From: Ischnura elegans
Lineage: Eukaryota > Arthropoda > Insecta > Odonata > Coenagrionidae
Assembly (NCBI RefSeq): GCF_921293095.1
Contig: NC_060257.1
Location: forward strand, 93,237,449 to 93,301,448
Direction of reading: 5' to 3'
Length of the DNA: 64,000 nucleotides
Part shown: positions 23,652 through 38,375 of the stretch, in pieces
How positions within the stretch are numbered: position 1 is the first letter of the stretch
Layout: every line of letters starts with the position of its first letter
Program-made: the position numbers and the translations under genes
Notes under the pieces: model-generated
Databases searched by the model: none
What the model saw: only the letters and a program-made list of their open reading frames with translations
Told to the model about the DNA's origin: nothing

Positions 23652-24369
23652 ATTTCACGAGCTGTCTTTTTGATACGTATAATAAGTATATTCCAAATCA
23701 ACTGATTCAATAAAAAACTTGGCTCACAATAAATATAAAACACTATTATGTAACACTAATAAAACATGACAATCGGTTTTCCAATCACTCTGCACACACA
23801 AAAGAATTTGCACTCCTTGAAGTTCGTAAGGATTCTCCACACCTCACTTACCACTCATCACTAACGACTTAGAATCAGTTTACGTTATTTTACATTGACA
23901 TTACGAAGACAATGAAATGAATAGGCTGAAACAAATTATTAAACTAGCTAAACCAGTTATTATAACATCAAAAAGCTTCGAATTTCACTTTCACTATTAC
24001 AGCCAGCGGTGATTTGTGGCGCTGCTATTCCTGCTACTTTGTCCAATTCCAAGGAGTGAGATCTCCTCAATAGAAACAAATAAACTTATAGAAAATTGCA
24101 GAAGAATAGGCGAAATATTTTTTTAAGGGAATAGTTCTGATTCCGAGTTTATTTTCAATAATTAAGTCAATTTGATGGGGTAAAAGAAAAAATAAGAGGC
24201 AATCATTTTTTAAACATATTTTTAATCAAACCATCATAAATCAAAACTTTAGCTGTATATTTCCTACAGATATTTAGTACAGAATGTCTTATTTATGATA
24301 AAATATGAATAAGACATCCTTATATTACTATTGGTAGCATCATGGTAGCTGCCGAGTGCTATAGCTAGC
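23652..24369. other. Spacer with no recognisable gene
   Basis: AT-rich sequence without open frames of note. It includes an imperfect inverted repeat, AATGTCTTATTTAT / ATAAGACATCC, near 24285. The candidate LTR boundary of the Gypsy element follows. Confidence 0.35.
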
Positions 24370-25276
24370 AGTGGAGAATTCATTTAATTAAAACTAAAAG
24401 AACCACGAGGATTCGTCCGGGACACCTCACGCAAGGGATCAATAAACCAAAAGAAAAGAGAATCACTTCTATAAAACAAATCGTACCACAACTTGGGCAT
24501 TTATTTAACAATTGCACCTTTTGAGTTTTCTACAAAATGACAATTCCATTAAACAAAATAAGATTTTCCCTGATCCACACTAACGACTCCAATCCACCGA
24601 CATCACAATTACCCCTGCACTCGACGAACCTCACACACATGAATAAATAAATTGGAGACAAATGTCCACTGAATAGTCCCAAATATGGGTTCCCCCAAAA
24701 TTACAACAATAAATTGATCTTTCCCTTTAAACCAAAATGAAACCAACAGCCACATACCTTACGCTAACACACACAATCATACAACCCACATACTCCGAAG
24801 TCCATGCTTCATCACTGAGAATTACTTCAAGTCAGGAGAGTTCAAGTTAGGTGCGTCCAGCGGGAAGGTTGCAGGCCGAGAGAACGGTTTCCTTCGCCAC
24901 GCTGACTACCTAGCACCCACAGTGTTGCCGTTTTTCCCAACACCGCGTAGCAGACGACACAATTTGTCATCTGTTCGGCCCGCGCGCGCTCTTCTCCTTA
25001 CGCGCAGGTCTTTAAACTGGCATCGCAGTTGGACCGCTGGCCGCCCGTCGCCCAAGTTACTCCGCCGTGGTCAGCCGCGGAAGTAAAGTGGCGATCTTCT
25101 TCAAAACTGCCCTCAGAGAGGACCAATCTCTTCGCTGCAGTCCTGCGGCATGCCTGTAAACTTCCAATTTATCTCCCTCTCCTCTCAACATTCATGCTCC
25201 ACAAACACATAAAAGAAAACAAAGAAAACACATTAACACACATCACACACGTAACGTAAGTGGCTATCTGGCCTCA
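24370..25276 (-). mobile_element. Candidate 3' LTR of the Gypsy element
   Basis: On the minus strand a purine tract, AAAAGGGGGGAGCAT, precedes TGAGGCC, a plausible polypurine tract and LTR start (25276). The other end is placed at a TG near 24370 only by the TG...CA rule. No second LTR is in the window to compare with, so the boundaries are provisional. Confidence 0.35.
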
Positions 25277-28200
25277 ATGCTCCCCCCTTTTGGGACACGC
25301 GAGACGATACCGAAGAACAAAAGAAACAAGTGTAATGATTAATTACACAATGAAAGTAAAGTGGATTGAAGTCCCAAAAAGAACATACATATTCATAGTT
25401 TCAATTAATAATCTCTTTACATTATTTCCATACATAATATATACATATTTTTTTATACATTAACTTCTCCCACCTGCTCTTCGACCTCCAACCTTCCCGG
25501 ACGCACTTTACACATTTCAAATCCCCCCTTACTTAACAAAAAAAAAAAATTATGTGTTAGGGCTCAGGTATGGCTTCAAATCTTTTACATGCCATTTTCC
25601 AATACTTTGACGTTGATCTGTCTCCAATTCATACACATTGCGAGAGATTGATCGTAAAATGCGATAGGGTCCCACAAACTTAGGCGACAATTTAGACGAA
25701 AAGTTTTGTGCGGCTGAAGACAAAAAGAAGTTTCGCTTCAGTACTAAATCACCAGGGAAATATTCGCGATCTCTACGGCGTAAATTATAATATTTACCCT
25801 GCCGACAGTAGGCCTCCGTTAGATTACTCTGCACCAAATCGTGCAACTCCTTTAAATTCCTTAAACGCCCAACCCACTCTTTAACTGGACGTACTACAAC
25901 AGCATCCGTTACTTCTCGGGTACTCCTTTCCGACCTGCAAATGTGCAATCCTCGCCCAAAATTTAATAATGCGGGGGAATATCCTGTGGAAGAATGAACC
26001 GCCGAATTCATTGCATAACAAAAATCATTCAAATGTATATCCCACTTCTTGTGATTTTCTTTAACAAAAGACGATATCATCGTTTTTAAAACTCTATTAA
26101 CCCGCTCAACGGGGTTGGCTTGCGGGTGATATGGGGGAGTAAATTATAATAAAATGCCATGATCTTCCGCCAGCTGCGACATAATACGATTAACATATTG
26201 CGGACCATTGTCCGAAACTAAAAATTTGGGTGCTCCCCAACGCAAAATCACTAACTCTCGAAACGCAGCCTTGACTGTTTCAGCCGTAGCATGCCTAACT
26301 GCCCTTAACTCCACCCACTTAGTAAATAAATCATGAAAAACGATAATATACTTATTTCCCTTTGACGAACGAACTAAAGGCCCCATAATATCTGTAGCTA
26401 CCACTAGCCAAGGTTCCTGAACCTCTCTGGTTCCCATCTTACCCGCGGGTCTTCGTTGTTCCACCTTGCATCTTTGACATATGTCACACCTACGGACATA
26501 ACGAGCAACATCCAACACCAACCCGGGCCAGTAATAAAGTTGTTTAATCCGTGAACAAGTCTTTTCTACCCCTTGATGACCTGCTTGCGTTGTATCGTGA
26601 TTTTCTTTCAATACTCCTCCGACATTCTCTTTTGGAATACACAATTTCCACGGACAACTACTTCCCTCTAACAAATGATCTATAGCCTGTGCACGGTGGA
26701 CATATAACTCCCCGTTTTCAATTTTCCAGTCGGGATAATTGGCTGGATTATTCTGCACTTGCCTAAAACGCTTATTATACCATGGGTCCGCACCAAGTGA
26801 CTCCACAGCCCCTGAATTAACTAAATCGATTCACTCCGGTATGCGCGATAACGCATCCGGTACCACATGCTCGGATCCTTTTCTATGTCGGACCTCAAAG
26901 TCATACCCCTGAAGAGATAATGACCAGCGCGCAAGACGGCCATTGGGATTATTCAACTTATGTAGCCACCTTAAGCTACTATGATCCGTTATAACCACAA
27001 AATGATATCCTTCCAGATACACACGAAATTTTTCTATGCTCCATAGAACGCTTAAACATTCTTTCTCTGTCACCGAATATTTTTGCTCCTGCGCTGACAA
27101 TGAGCGACTCGCGTACGCGATAACCCGCTCGGCTCCATCTAAAAATTGGGTTAACACAGCCCCTAAACCAACAGAGCTGGCATCTGTTTGCAAATAAAAG
27201 GTTTCTTTAAAGTCTGGACTAGCCAAAACAGGCGTGGTAGTCAGGTACTCTTTTATTTTCTCAAATGAACGTTGCTGTTCCTGACCCCACCTCCACTTCA
27301 CTCCCTTCTTCAGTAATTGACGCAATGGCGCGATTATCGAAGAAAAGTTACCCACAAAGCGCCGATACCATGAAGCCATTCCTAAAAATCTGCGCAACAG
27401 TTGTATATTTCGCGGGACGGGATAATTTATCACCGGACCCACCTTTTCCGGATCAACGGACAAACCATGTTCATTGATGATGAAGCCTAAATATCTAATT
27501 TGTGGACAGCACCATTCGCATTTGTCCCTATTTATCTGCAATCCCGCGCTCCTCAATTTCTGAAAAACTTCGCTTAACAACCTAAGGTGATGTTCGAAAG
27601 TTTCCGTGACTAATATTATGTCATCTAAATATGCAAAACAATGGGGTTCCATCTCCGGACCTATTAGTCTGTCTAATAGTCTTTGAAAGGTTGCCGGTGC
27701 ACCCGTAAGACCAAAAGGCATCCGTTTAAATTGGAACAACCCTCTTCCCGGAACGGTAAACGCTGTAATCTCTTTACTTGCCTCATCCAAGGGAATTTGA
27801 AAGTAAGCCTGATGCAAATCAATTTTCGTGAGATATTTCGCACTTCGCAATTTATCTAGAATAGCTGACATATAAGGTAAGGGATAGGCATCTTTTTTTG
27901 AAACCGCATTCACTTTTCTAAAATCAAGGTAAAAACGATACTTCCCGTCTCCCTTGCGTACTACTACTACGGGACTAGACCAAGAACTTTGCGAAGGTTC
28001 AATAATGTCTTCCCTCAACAATCGGTCAACCTCCTGATTTATTACTTCCTGCATTCGGGGATTAACGGGATAATACCTTTGCTTTATCGGAATATTAGTG
28101 CCAACATCAATATGATGTGATACCAAATTAGTGCAACCTAAAATTGGATCAAACGACTTGAATTCCTTATCCAAAAATTGTTTTAATATTTCCTTTTCCC

Positions 28201-28454
28201 ATTCATTCAATGCAAATACCCCCTGAATTCGCTCCGTCATTTTACTCTCCCTTTCAAAGGTATAACGCACGCCAGGATCTGAACTAAAACTCCACGCGTT
28301 ATCTCTCGTATCTATCAGAAGAGCAAATCGCGTAAGAAAATCCTTGCCAGCTATGCACGGCACCGATAAACATGGCAAAATATAGACTTTCATCACCTTC
28401 GTCTTTCCTTTTAAATTAATAGCCAAGTCCACTGACCCTAGAACACGCGCTGTA
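25277..28454 (-). mobile_element. Gypsy-type pol remnant: end of protease, RT, RNase H, integrase
   Basis: Minus-strand fossil. Frame 28468-26831 holds the last part of the protease, reverse transcriptase (FAYLDDIILV active-site block, PFGLTGAPATFQ) and RNase H (LQTDASSVGLGAVL). The rest holds integrase: a zinc-binding H..H..C..C region (RRCDICQRCK), DNGPQYV in the core, and a GPY/F-like end (KLSPKFVGPYRIL). The element is broken, with about two or three breaks in pol besides the A4 insertion that separates it from its gag/protease part. It is moderately young: domains are still easy to read. Confidence 0.88.
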
Positions 28455-31400
28455 CCCCAACAACACACATTTGGATATACATATGTATATATATTGTATT
28501 TTCATGGGTCACATACATATATATTTTTGTTATGTATTACATCTGTAGTACATATGTATCATTGAATGTATTTCCTTTGTATTCATACATATGTAAAAGT
28601 GGCACTTGTTACACGATAATACATTTGTATTTTTTGTGTATTTTTGAAATTTGGATACTTATGTAAATGTGGTCAAAAATACACAAAAATACAAATGTAT
28701 TTATAGTGTAACACGTACCACTTTTACATATGTATGAATATAGAGGAAATACATATGTAAATGTGGTCAAAAATACACAAAATATACATTATGTATATTT
28801 CCTGTAATACTTGGGAGGTAGATTTTCGTGGCGTCTTGCGAAATGTTCATAAACATTTTTTCCAGAAATAATATGTTCACAGCAAACGCCAGATTTCCCT
28901 ATTTTAATGATCATTCATCCATTCGAATTTATACCCAGAAAACTTAAAAATAAATCATATACTGGTCGATGAGAGCAAGGGTAGTAAATATGGCGGCTAT
29001 TTATGTTAATTTGTAAATGCACGCGAAATACAGACGTATTACATATGTAAAATTCAGTTTCTATCCGCGAAATATACACATGGAAAAATGGTTCACAATG
29101 CATGAAAAATACAAAACATAGTACTTGCACAGATCAAAAGTAAAAGCGAAGTTTGATTTTTTAAACAATATTTTAATGTAACTGTTTAGACAAAAAATTA
29201 AATTCTCAATTCCGCGGCTCACTGTCGCTAGGGAAGTGAGTGGGAGTGATGCGGTGGCTACAGTGATACAGTTATAATCTCGTTGACAGTAAACCTCGGC
29301 ATTTCGTTCGAGACTACGAGAACGTGCTGCAGGAGGAACTCCGGCATCTACGCTAATAAACAAAAGGAAATCCGTTATTAACTAGCTACTGATATGTAGT
29401 TAATTTTATATTTGTTTGTATTATTATACTTATTGGAAGAATTGACTTAGTGTTTTAATCCTCGATAACCGTTGCGTGTGGATGGTGTGCTCAACCCGAA
29501 GCTATGTTTTGCTGGAAATGTGCTTCACTCCCACACGTTATTGCGATTCGTGCAAGCCAGCTCCAGCAGTTTCCTGTCACTGGATTATTAAGGTAAGGTA
29601 TGATTTATCTTTTATTGTATTGTACGCCTACATAGACTACATTAATTATGTTATTTGAGTATATTTGGATACAACTATTGGCGCAATGTGGTCAACACAT
29701 TGCGCCAATAGAGGTAATTATTTTGTTTATGTTTGGCTATTGTTTTCCTTTTTTGTTGAGTTATGTATCGAGGAGACTGGAGGAATGTTTTCGTTCACGT
29801 GTAAGTTGTTTTATCGCTGTTTATTACCACAACCTACTGTATTGTAGTTCTTGCATTCCTAGTTATCCTATGCTTTAGTCATAACATATCTTTGACCGTA
29901 GACTTATCAGCGTAGCCTTGTCACTAATAGATTCCTCGAGGTTCCGAGCGGTTTTTCCCTCTACTTCTAATTATTTAACGAACAAGAAGTATTGGTCGTG
30001 TAATATCGGTTCCCTTAAAGCAAAATGTAATATTTCTTTCATCTTGAAATGCAGTCAATCAAGGTGCATTTCGTCATTATTATTAACACAAGATAAATAC
30101 GTAATTTTCATGCGAAAGTTTGTCATTATATGTAAGAAAAAGGTGCGTACGGGCCAAATTAATTAATTATAATTTTCTTTTCATGCTCTTTCGCACATAC
30201 CCAGCAGGCGACGATGTAAATAGCTTGGCCTGGACAAGAGGAGAATGGATTACGGAAAAGACGACGAAGCAAAGCCAGAAGACCAGGTGGAATTGTTAAT
30301 ACCGAGGTAAGCTTTGAGGGAAATTTTTTTTTACCATAATGGAGAGGGTTCTTAAAGTTAAGCCTGAAATTATCGGTTATGTATGAAATTTATTTGTTTG
30401 AAAATTTGATATCACAAGTTTATATTTTTTCTGTGTGAGTCATCCGCTACTAAATCATGGTACTAATATATATTAGTATCATGTAATAAATAAGCATACG
30501 CATGGATTCACTTTTTCCTAGTTAATTTATATTTAAAAGTAGTCATATGATCTTTTCTCATATTTCTCATTCTTATTAAGAGAAAGGCTATTAATTTTGT
30601 AAAATGAAAGCATATCCCCAAAATATATGATTTCTCAAAGGACAAGGTCAAATCTGTGCTAGCTGGGACCTCGACATAATTGGTAAATGAAAAAATTTAA
30701 AACTTATGTCTGGAATCTAGCAGAGAAGCCAAACTTTCATTTGCTTTCAGAATACAGAATTAGTACTAAAATTACAGACTTCACAGAATACTGACTGCCT
30801 ATATGAATTGAAAAAAAATAAAATTGAAAGGCCTTGAGCTCCTATATTCAGATCTTACAAAAAGATATATTTTTGCATGACTTTTAAACTTGACTTCTTC
30901 TTTTCTCGTTTCAGAAAGTGGCTAATTGTGCAGAGTTGGTTTCCTGAATCCAGGTTTCTTCTTGTGCAATGGGTTACAACGCTTGTTCCGTGCTAATATG
31001 TTTTACTACTTTCCAACTCAAACCATTGTTTGTACTTGATTTATCTTTGTGCAATTTTTTTAAACTAAGTTTCACCTACTGTTTGCTGGCCCTTAATGCT
31101 TGTTAGCAATATTCATGGCCACACTTGTTATTTGTGTGTATTATTTTTTTTTTCTCTTTGAATAAATGTTTTATTATCTGTATGTTCTGGTTTCCTTATA
31201 TTTATTCATCCGTTTGATCCATATTGATATTAAGCGGATGTGGGTCAGAAAATCAATATGTATAATTCGTGTACGAGGGCCTGCAGATACACATGTATAT
31301 TACATGTAAGGATATTCAGATTTCCAATTTGTAATACGCATGTATACATACATCCTGAGGGACTTTTGAGCCACTTTTACGTGAAATATACAGACGTAAT

Positions 31401-31623
31401 ACGATTGTATTCTATTGTATACATATGTATGATTCATGTATGGGTATTCAGATTTCCAATTTGTAATACACACGAATACATACATCCATAGGGACTTTTG
31501 AACCACTTCTACGTGAAATATACCAATGTAATACGATCGTATTCCATCTTATACATATGTATTTGGTCACGTATTTTTTGTGTATTATTGATGTAATTAA
31601 TACAAATGCCGTGTTATCTGGGG
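28455..31623 (+). mobile_element. Element A, copy A4 (complete, 3169 bp)
   Basis: The best reference copy. It starts CCCCAACAACACACATTTGG and ends CCGTGTTATCTGGGG; the reverse complement of the end, CCCCAGATAACACGGCATTT, aligns imperfectly with the start. TA is duplicated at 28453-28454 and 31624-31625. The insertion lies within the protease region of the Gypsy element. Both arms are arrays of AATACATATGTATT-like words. It holds the spliced ORF (30245-30996) and a polyadenylation signal, but no transposase. Confidence 0.88.
30245..30996 (+). CDS. Second copy of the 47-residue spliced ORF
   Basis: Exons 30245-30306 and 30915-30996, with the same structure and protein as at 1693-2444. It is preserved because the surrounding duplication is recent, so its identity is not evidence of selection. 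Confidence 0.4.
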
Positions 31624-32879
31624 TAGTGCCATTCGCTACTGTTACCTTCGTATCATGCACCAAGTTGATTGATAACCACAAAATTTTCACTAGACTCAAA
31701 CCTCCAAGACCCAAATACGTTTTTCCGGAACCCGTATCTACCAAGGCCCTTAACCTATTGGATCCAATAACTAAATCCAGGTACCATCTACCATCACTCG
31801 AAACAGACGAATTGGAAAATTGACGAGCCTTGCGAAAGTCGGTATTAATTATTTGTTTTCTTTGTAATGACGTGAAGGGACACCACGGGTTGGAGCTCCT
31901 AATTCCCTTCCTATCGAAACTCCTTTCCCGTTTCCCGACTGACAATCTCTACAAGAAGCTTTCGTCACGTCGCGACGACCGCAACCAAAACAGAAACGAT
32001 TGAGAGGTAAAGAACACCGAGAAAATCTATGACCAACTCGACCGCAGTTCCAACATAGCAGCCGGTTAGACTCTAATGTGGCCGAAGACGTCGAGCCTCC
32101 TAACCCCTCCGTGGAGTTAGCCCTCACTAGCGATCGCTGCCTGGTCAAATCCTGATTCACGGCCGGACTTGCCCTATTCAAAGCGACTGCCTCAATAGCA
32201 TGGCTATCATGCTTACTCTGAAAGGTTTTCTCGACCTCTCGCACCGACGAAGCACTTTTCCTCACAGTGGGAGGTTTATAAGCGGCCTCCGGAACCACAG
32301 ACTGAGAAGCATTCGGTGGGGAACGAAAAGTGCTTTTCAACTTCTGAATGTATTCATATTCCTTCCCCAAACAAGATAGCTCCTCTAGTGTATTGAAGTC
32401 ACCCCGCCTTATGAATAGCTTATACTCGGGTTTCATATTACGATACGCCCACCTCAACTGCTCCGCCTCGCTGGGCGTGTGCTCCAACCTATTTAACAGT
32501 GTACAAAGCCCTGTCAAATAATCTGCTAACGCTTCACTTGGCCCCTGAGTCCTTTCCCTTATCTCGCGTTCTAACTGCTCTTGGAAATCATAATCGGTAA
32601 ACCGATCTTCCAACGCGAACTCAAACTCGGACCAGGAAGTGAATTTGGATCTATTCAAACGAAACCAATAAAGAGCCGTATCTTTCAAAAGTTCTGGTAA
32701 ACCCCTCAATAACTGATCCTGCGATACTCCATAACCTTCCCGCAATTCTTGCACTCTGATAACAAAGTTTCCAACACTATCCCCTTTTACCCCAGAAAAC
32801 TTCACATTCCAGCGCCTAACAATATCCATAACGTGTCGGTTCTGACTCACGATTTCATTTGAGGGACTATTTGCTCCAT
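31624..32879 (-). mobile_element. Gypsy gag and protease start, copy 2
   Basis: A fossil nearly identical to 3072-4327: gag-like ORF 32850-31849 with two zinc-knuckle-like motifs, and the protease VDTGSGKT motif. A4 separates it from the pol at 25277-28454, on the same strand and in the expected order, so they are parts of one interrupted Gypsy element. The 5' LTR side is missing beyond A5. Confidence 0.87.
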
Positions 32880-34505
32880 CCCAGATAACACGGCATTTTT
32901 ATTACATCAATAATACACAAAAAATACGTGACCAAATACATATGTATAAGATGGAATACGATCGTATTACATCGGTATATTTCACGTAGAAGTGGTTCAA
33001 AAGTCCCTATGGATGTATGTATTCGTGCGTATTACAAATTGGAAATCTGAATACCCATACATGAATTATACATATGTATACAATGGAATACAATCGTATT
33101 ACGTCTGTATATTTCACGTAAAAGTGGCTCAAAAGTCCCTCAGGATGTATGTATACATGCGTATTACAAATTGGAAATCTGAATATCCTTACATGTAATA
33201 TACATGTGTATCTGCAGGCCCTCGTACACGAATTATACATATTGATTTTCTGACCCACATCCGCTTAATATCAATATGGATCAAACAGATGAATAAATAT
33301 AAGGAAACCAGAACATACAGATAATAAAACATTTATTCAAAGAGAAAAATAAAATAATACACACAAATAACAAGTGTGGCCATGAATATTGCTAACAAGC
33401 ATTAAGGGCCAGCAAACAGTAGGTGAAACTTAGTTTAAAAAAATGGCACAAAGATAAATCAAGTACAAACAATGGTTTGAGTTGGAAAATAGAAAAAAAT
33501 GTTAGCACGGAACAAGCGTTGTAACCCATTGCACAAGAAGAAACCTGAATTCAGGAAACCAACTCTGCACCATTAGCCACTTCCTGAAAGGAGAAAAGAA
33601 GAAGTCAAGTTTAAAATTAATGCAAAAATATATCTTTTTGTAAGATCTGAATATAGGAGCTCAAGGCCTTTCAATTTTATTTTTTTCAATTCATATAGGC
33701 AGTCAGTATTCTGTGAAGTCTGTAATTTTAGTACTAATTCTGTATTCTGAATGCAAATGAAAGTTTGGCTTCTCTGCTAGATTCCAGACATAAGTTTTAA
33801 ATTTTTTCATTTACCAATTATGTCGAGGTCCCAGCTAGCACAGATTTGACCTTGTCCTTTGAGAAATCATATATTTTGGGGATATGCTTTCATTTTACAA
33901 AATTAATAGCCTTTCTCTTAATAAGAATGAGAAATATGAGAAAAGATCATATGACTACTTTTAAATATAAATTAACTAGGAAAACGTGAATCCATTGGTA
34001 TGCTTATTTAGTACATGATACTAATATATTAGTACCATGATTTAGTAGCGGATGACTCACACAGAAAAAATATAAACTTGTGATATCAAATTTTCAAACA
34101 AATAAATTTCATACATAATAGATAATTTCAGGCTTAACTTTAAGAACCCTCTCCATTATGGTAAAAAAAAATTTCCCTCAAAGCTTACCTCGGTATTAAC
34201 AATTCCACCTGGTCTTCTGGCTTTGCTTCGTCGTCTTTTCCGTAATCCATTCTCCTCTTGTCCAGGCCAAGCTATTTACATCGTCGCCTGCTGGGTATGC
34301 GCGAAAGAGCATGAAAAGAAAATTATAATTAATTAATTTGGCCCGTACGCACCTTTTTCTTACATATAATGACAAACTTTCGCATGAAAATTACGTATTT
34401 ATCTTGTGTTAATAATAATGACGAAATGCACCTTGATTGACTGCATTTCAAGATGAAAGAAATATTACATTTTGCTTTAAGGGAACCGATATTACACGAC
34501 CAATA
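32880..34505 (-). mobile_element. Element A, copy A5 (outer, truncated)
   Basis: The counterpart of A2. It starts CCCAGATAACACGGCATTTT and is interrupted by A6 at 34506. Unlike A2, no continuation is found after A6, so the distal half was lost. Confidence 0.75.
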
Positions 34506-35057
34506 CCCAGATAACACGGCATTTGTATTACATAAATAATACACAAAAAATACGTGCCCAAATACATATGTATAAGATGGAATACGATCGTATTATATCG
34601 GTATATTTCACGTAGAAGTGGTTCAAAAGTCCCTATGGATGTATGTATTCGTGCGTATTACAAATTGGAAATCTGAATACCCATACATGAATCATACATA
34701 TGTATACAAAGGAATACAGTCGTATTACGTCTGTATATTTCACGTAAAAGTGGCTCAAAAGTCCCTCAGGATGTATGTATACATGCGTATTACAAATTGG
34801 AAATCTGAATATCCTTACATGTAATATACATATGTATCTGCAGGCCCTCGTACACGAATTATACATATTGATTTTCTGACCCACATCCACTTAATATCAA
34901 TATGGATCAAACGGATGAATAAATATAAGGAAACCAGAACATACAGATAATAAAACATTTATTCAAAGAGAAAAATAAAATAATACACACAAATAACAAG
35001 TGTGGCCATGAATATTGCTAACAAGCATTAAGGGCCAGCAAACAGTAGGTGAAACTT

Positions 35058-38000
35058 CCCAGGTAAAAATATTTGGTCTGTAACTGAGCTGGAACAGGTC
35101 TGGAACGGGGGTGGAGCTAAAGGTCCGCAGCTGGTCTGGAACTGGGAAGAAATTGAAACATTGCTCCAGACCAGTTTGGTCTGCAACTGGTCTGGACAAC
35201 GGGTGGGTAAACTGGTCTGGACCCAGGTCTGTAACTGATCTGTACTGCTCTGGAACTGGTCTGTTCTCAGGGGGACTATGTGGTCTGGAACTAATCTGTT
35301 CTAGTGACTAGTTGGTTTATACTACTTAACCTGAGACTCAGGATAACTAAAAGATCAGTCAATCTCATTGATCTGACTGGTTCAGTTCAGCTAGTAAGGA
35401 AAAGGGAACAGCCTAAACAAATAAATCTGAGAAGCATACTGAAGGCATTTCCCAGCCAGCCAAATATGACAGAGATAAAGGCATACTCTCAAAGCTGTAA
35501 TCTTCTATTGTTACAATAGCATTCCTACATAATCAATTTAATAAATTGTTAATTTTGAAAAGCGATGATACATCTCTATGGATGTCTTCAGCTATAAGGG
35601 GCAAGAAAGTTTAGTAATTCTTACAACAATCAAAAGCTCAGAGTTGATGTATCTCCCGATTATGCCAGTATGAGTGCAAATGGAATTCAGAATTTAACAA
35701 ATGTCAATCCGATCGTAAGATATTCATTGTACTCACACATGGCAACTGCATTTCAGCTGTCAACTCCCATCAAAGTTCTAAGTTGATAAAACATGTTAGC
35801 ATATGACTTTTGACAAACCATCAATAACATATCCCCTGCAACAGGAAATTTTGGATTCGTATAGAGGTGGATGATTTTCTATGCAATAAAATAAATCTAT
35901 ACAGGCAATTTAACATTTATTGATGTACTCAAAACATTCTCTAGTTATAGTAACACAGTTAACATGTATTGTAGTAGAGAAAACGTCTAGTGTCCATCGC
36001 CATCAATCCTGGAAAATGAGAATTGTAACATTTAATAACCAGCTAAGTAATAAGTAGGTACTCAAAGTAACTTAAAATTGTTCCACATATTCTCTAATAT
36101 GGTTATTCAATTTCAAGAAAAACCTTTCATGCACGAATGAATTTATAGTGTGGCCACGGTCTTAGAAAGTGTGGCTAATACTTTATTATGCCATGAAAAA
36201 CTGCTAACAATGTGGTTTCTAACGCGAGAAAAGTAACTTGAAATATTTCAACTTAATCGATCTGAATGAATTGTATTTTTAATATAAAAGTTAAGCCAAA
36301 GATCAACCTAAATTGTAATCACAGTGAGAACGTAGTAATAAATAATCTTTTACAACTATTGGGTTGAAAGAAGTAGTTCATTAATTGCATTAGTCCTAAA
36401 AATTGTTGATACTCAAGTTCGTTGATTTACTATGGATTGTAAAAATATGTTCCATGTACTTACATTAAAATAGTCAGTGCAGCAGAGATGGGTTGATGCT
36501 GACCAAGGCATCTTCTTTAAATCTCTACGTGCTGCAAGGAGCCACTTTTTCCGCAAACCCGGTAAATAAAAACTTTATCCGGCGTTGATTTCATTGTGAT
36601 AGTATGCAATTGGCATGAAACAGTATTTTTTTCGATTCCTTTTAGGAAGTTTTCACTTTGAAAAACGTTATATTTTCCTCATCCATACGTTCTTAAACAT
36701 ACAGTTGCTTGTAAAATACGGTTTTAAGGCACAGATTAATTCACAAAGTCGGAAACTACTGTATCTACGAGTGTAAACAAAATTCCAGTGCCAATGGCTG
36801 TTAGGTCACGTGGTATAGAAGATGGCCGCTGGTTGTTTTGGCGCAAGTTTCAAAATACGATTTTTAATACGTTATATAATGGGAAAAAATTGTAACTCAA
36901 ATTTTTAATCCGCAAAATATGTATCTAACGCAGTTACTACATTCTTTTACAGAACTAAATTTCTCTGGAGCAGGTGCACCTGCTTCTTATAGGTGCGAGG
37001 TGTACCTTCACGAAGGTACCTGAGGGACTTTTCAGATATTTTCCTCTTCAACAAATGCTTTAATTTTAATGGGTTACTGAAATGATGCATTACGTTCACC
37101 TTATTACCATTTTATACACGGTGTTCTGAATTAAGATCCATTTGCATTTGAGGGGGCAAATAGATACTTAAGTATATTATTTTATGCTTCCATAGCCCAA
37201 ATAAAGTGTGTTAGCCCTACTAGCTGGAAGATATTAAATTTTTCTTACAATCAGCTCATTAACTGCACCTCTTCCCTACAGAAATGCAATGCAATTTTTT
37301 GAAAGAAGTAGGTATGTTAGTATGTAACATGTAAGTGTAGATGTTTGGTGAGTGAAGGAGATCTTAGGAAAGGTAGTGCCATGGAAGAATCCTTCTTCCA
37401 TGCGGTAGTGCTACCCTTGCCTTACCCTCCCTGGAATGTAGAGCATGGGTTGATGGAGGGTTAACTACACACCATGGAGGGTACTACCCTTCATTTACCC
37501 TATGTCTACCCACCATGGAGGAGTTCATTTTTATTACAGTGGAAGTTGCGGGCAAAAAGTTTTGCCTGAAATTGGTAAATACATTGGAATTAGAATAAAC
37601 CATTGCAAACTATTTTATTGACTGCTAACTACTTTCCAAAACCCTATTTGACATTTCAACCTTCATTGCTTAAAGTTTGCATCTTAAATTGAGACTAATA
37701 TCAGACGTACTTCTGATATTAGTCTCAATTTATGATGCAGCCCTTTCTAATGCCATCCAAATAACGCAACTCTCCACAAGCCATGATTGTGGGCAGTGGG
37801 TACCTTTGAACCCATGTGAAATTCATCTATGAAATAACAAATATAAAATGGTAACCCTTCTTGAAAAAAAATTAATGGACATTAAAAATTGACCACTCCA
37901 TAGCCCAGGATTCCTAATTCCATTAAGTAGCAATACCTGATATACATTATAATAATTTCACTGTTACAAATAAATTTAAGAGCAATTGCAGATGACCAAA

Positions 38001-38375
38001 TAAAATATCAGATCTCATGTCACATCAGAATCCAGACCAGTTGACTCACTTGGAATTTTTCCAGAATAGTTCCAGACCAGTTGAAACTCATAGAATATTT
38101 CAGAATAGTTAAAGAATAGATCCAGACTAGATGCAGACCATCGAAAATTACAGTACAGTTACAGACAGTTGATCCAGATCAGTTACACACCATCGAATAT
38201 TACAGCACAGTTACAGACCAGAATTCCAGACTAGTTACAGACCATTTTCCTTTGCCTCTCTGAAATCCAGACCAGTCCAGTTCTGTTACAGACCAGTTAC
38301 AGAACAAAATTTAGCCTTTCAGACCAGTTACAGACCAGATCCAGATTAGTTACAGACCAAATATTTTTACCTGGG
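35058..38375. mobile_element. Element B, second copy
   Basis: TIRs CCCAGGTAAAAATATTTGG, target duplication TT (35056-35057, 38376-38377). Nearly identical to 6507-9824, including the THAP relic at 36464-36574 and the 60-bp hairpin. It was copied by the large duplication rather than by independent transposition. Confidence 0.87.

Noticed and set aside
28455-31623. Idea that element A is a Polinton or other large virus-like element because of its long arms
   Set aside because: Only 3.2 kb long, no polymerase, integrase, ATPase or capsid-like ORF, and a 2-bp TA duplication.
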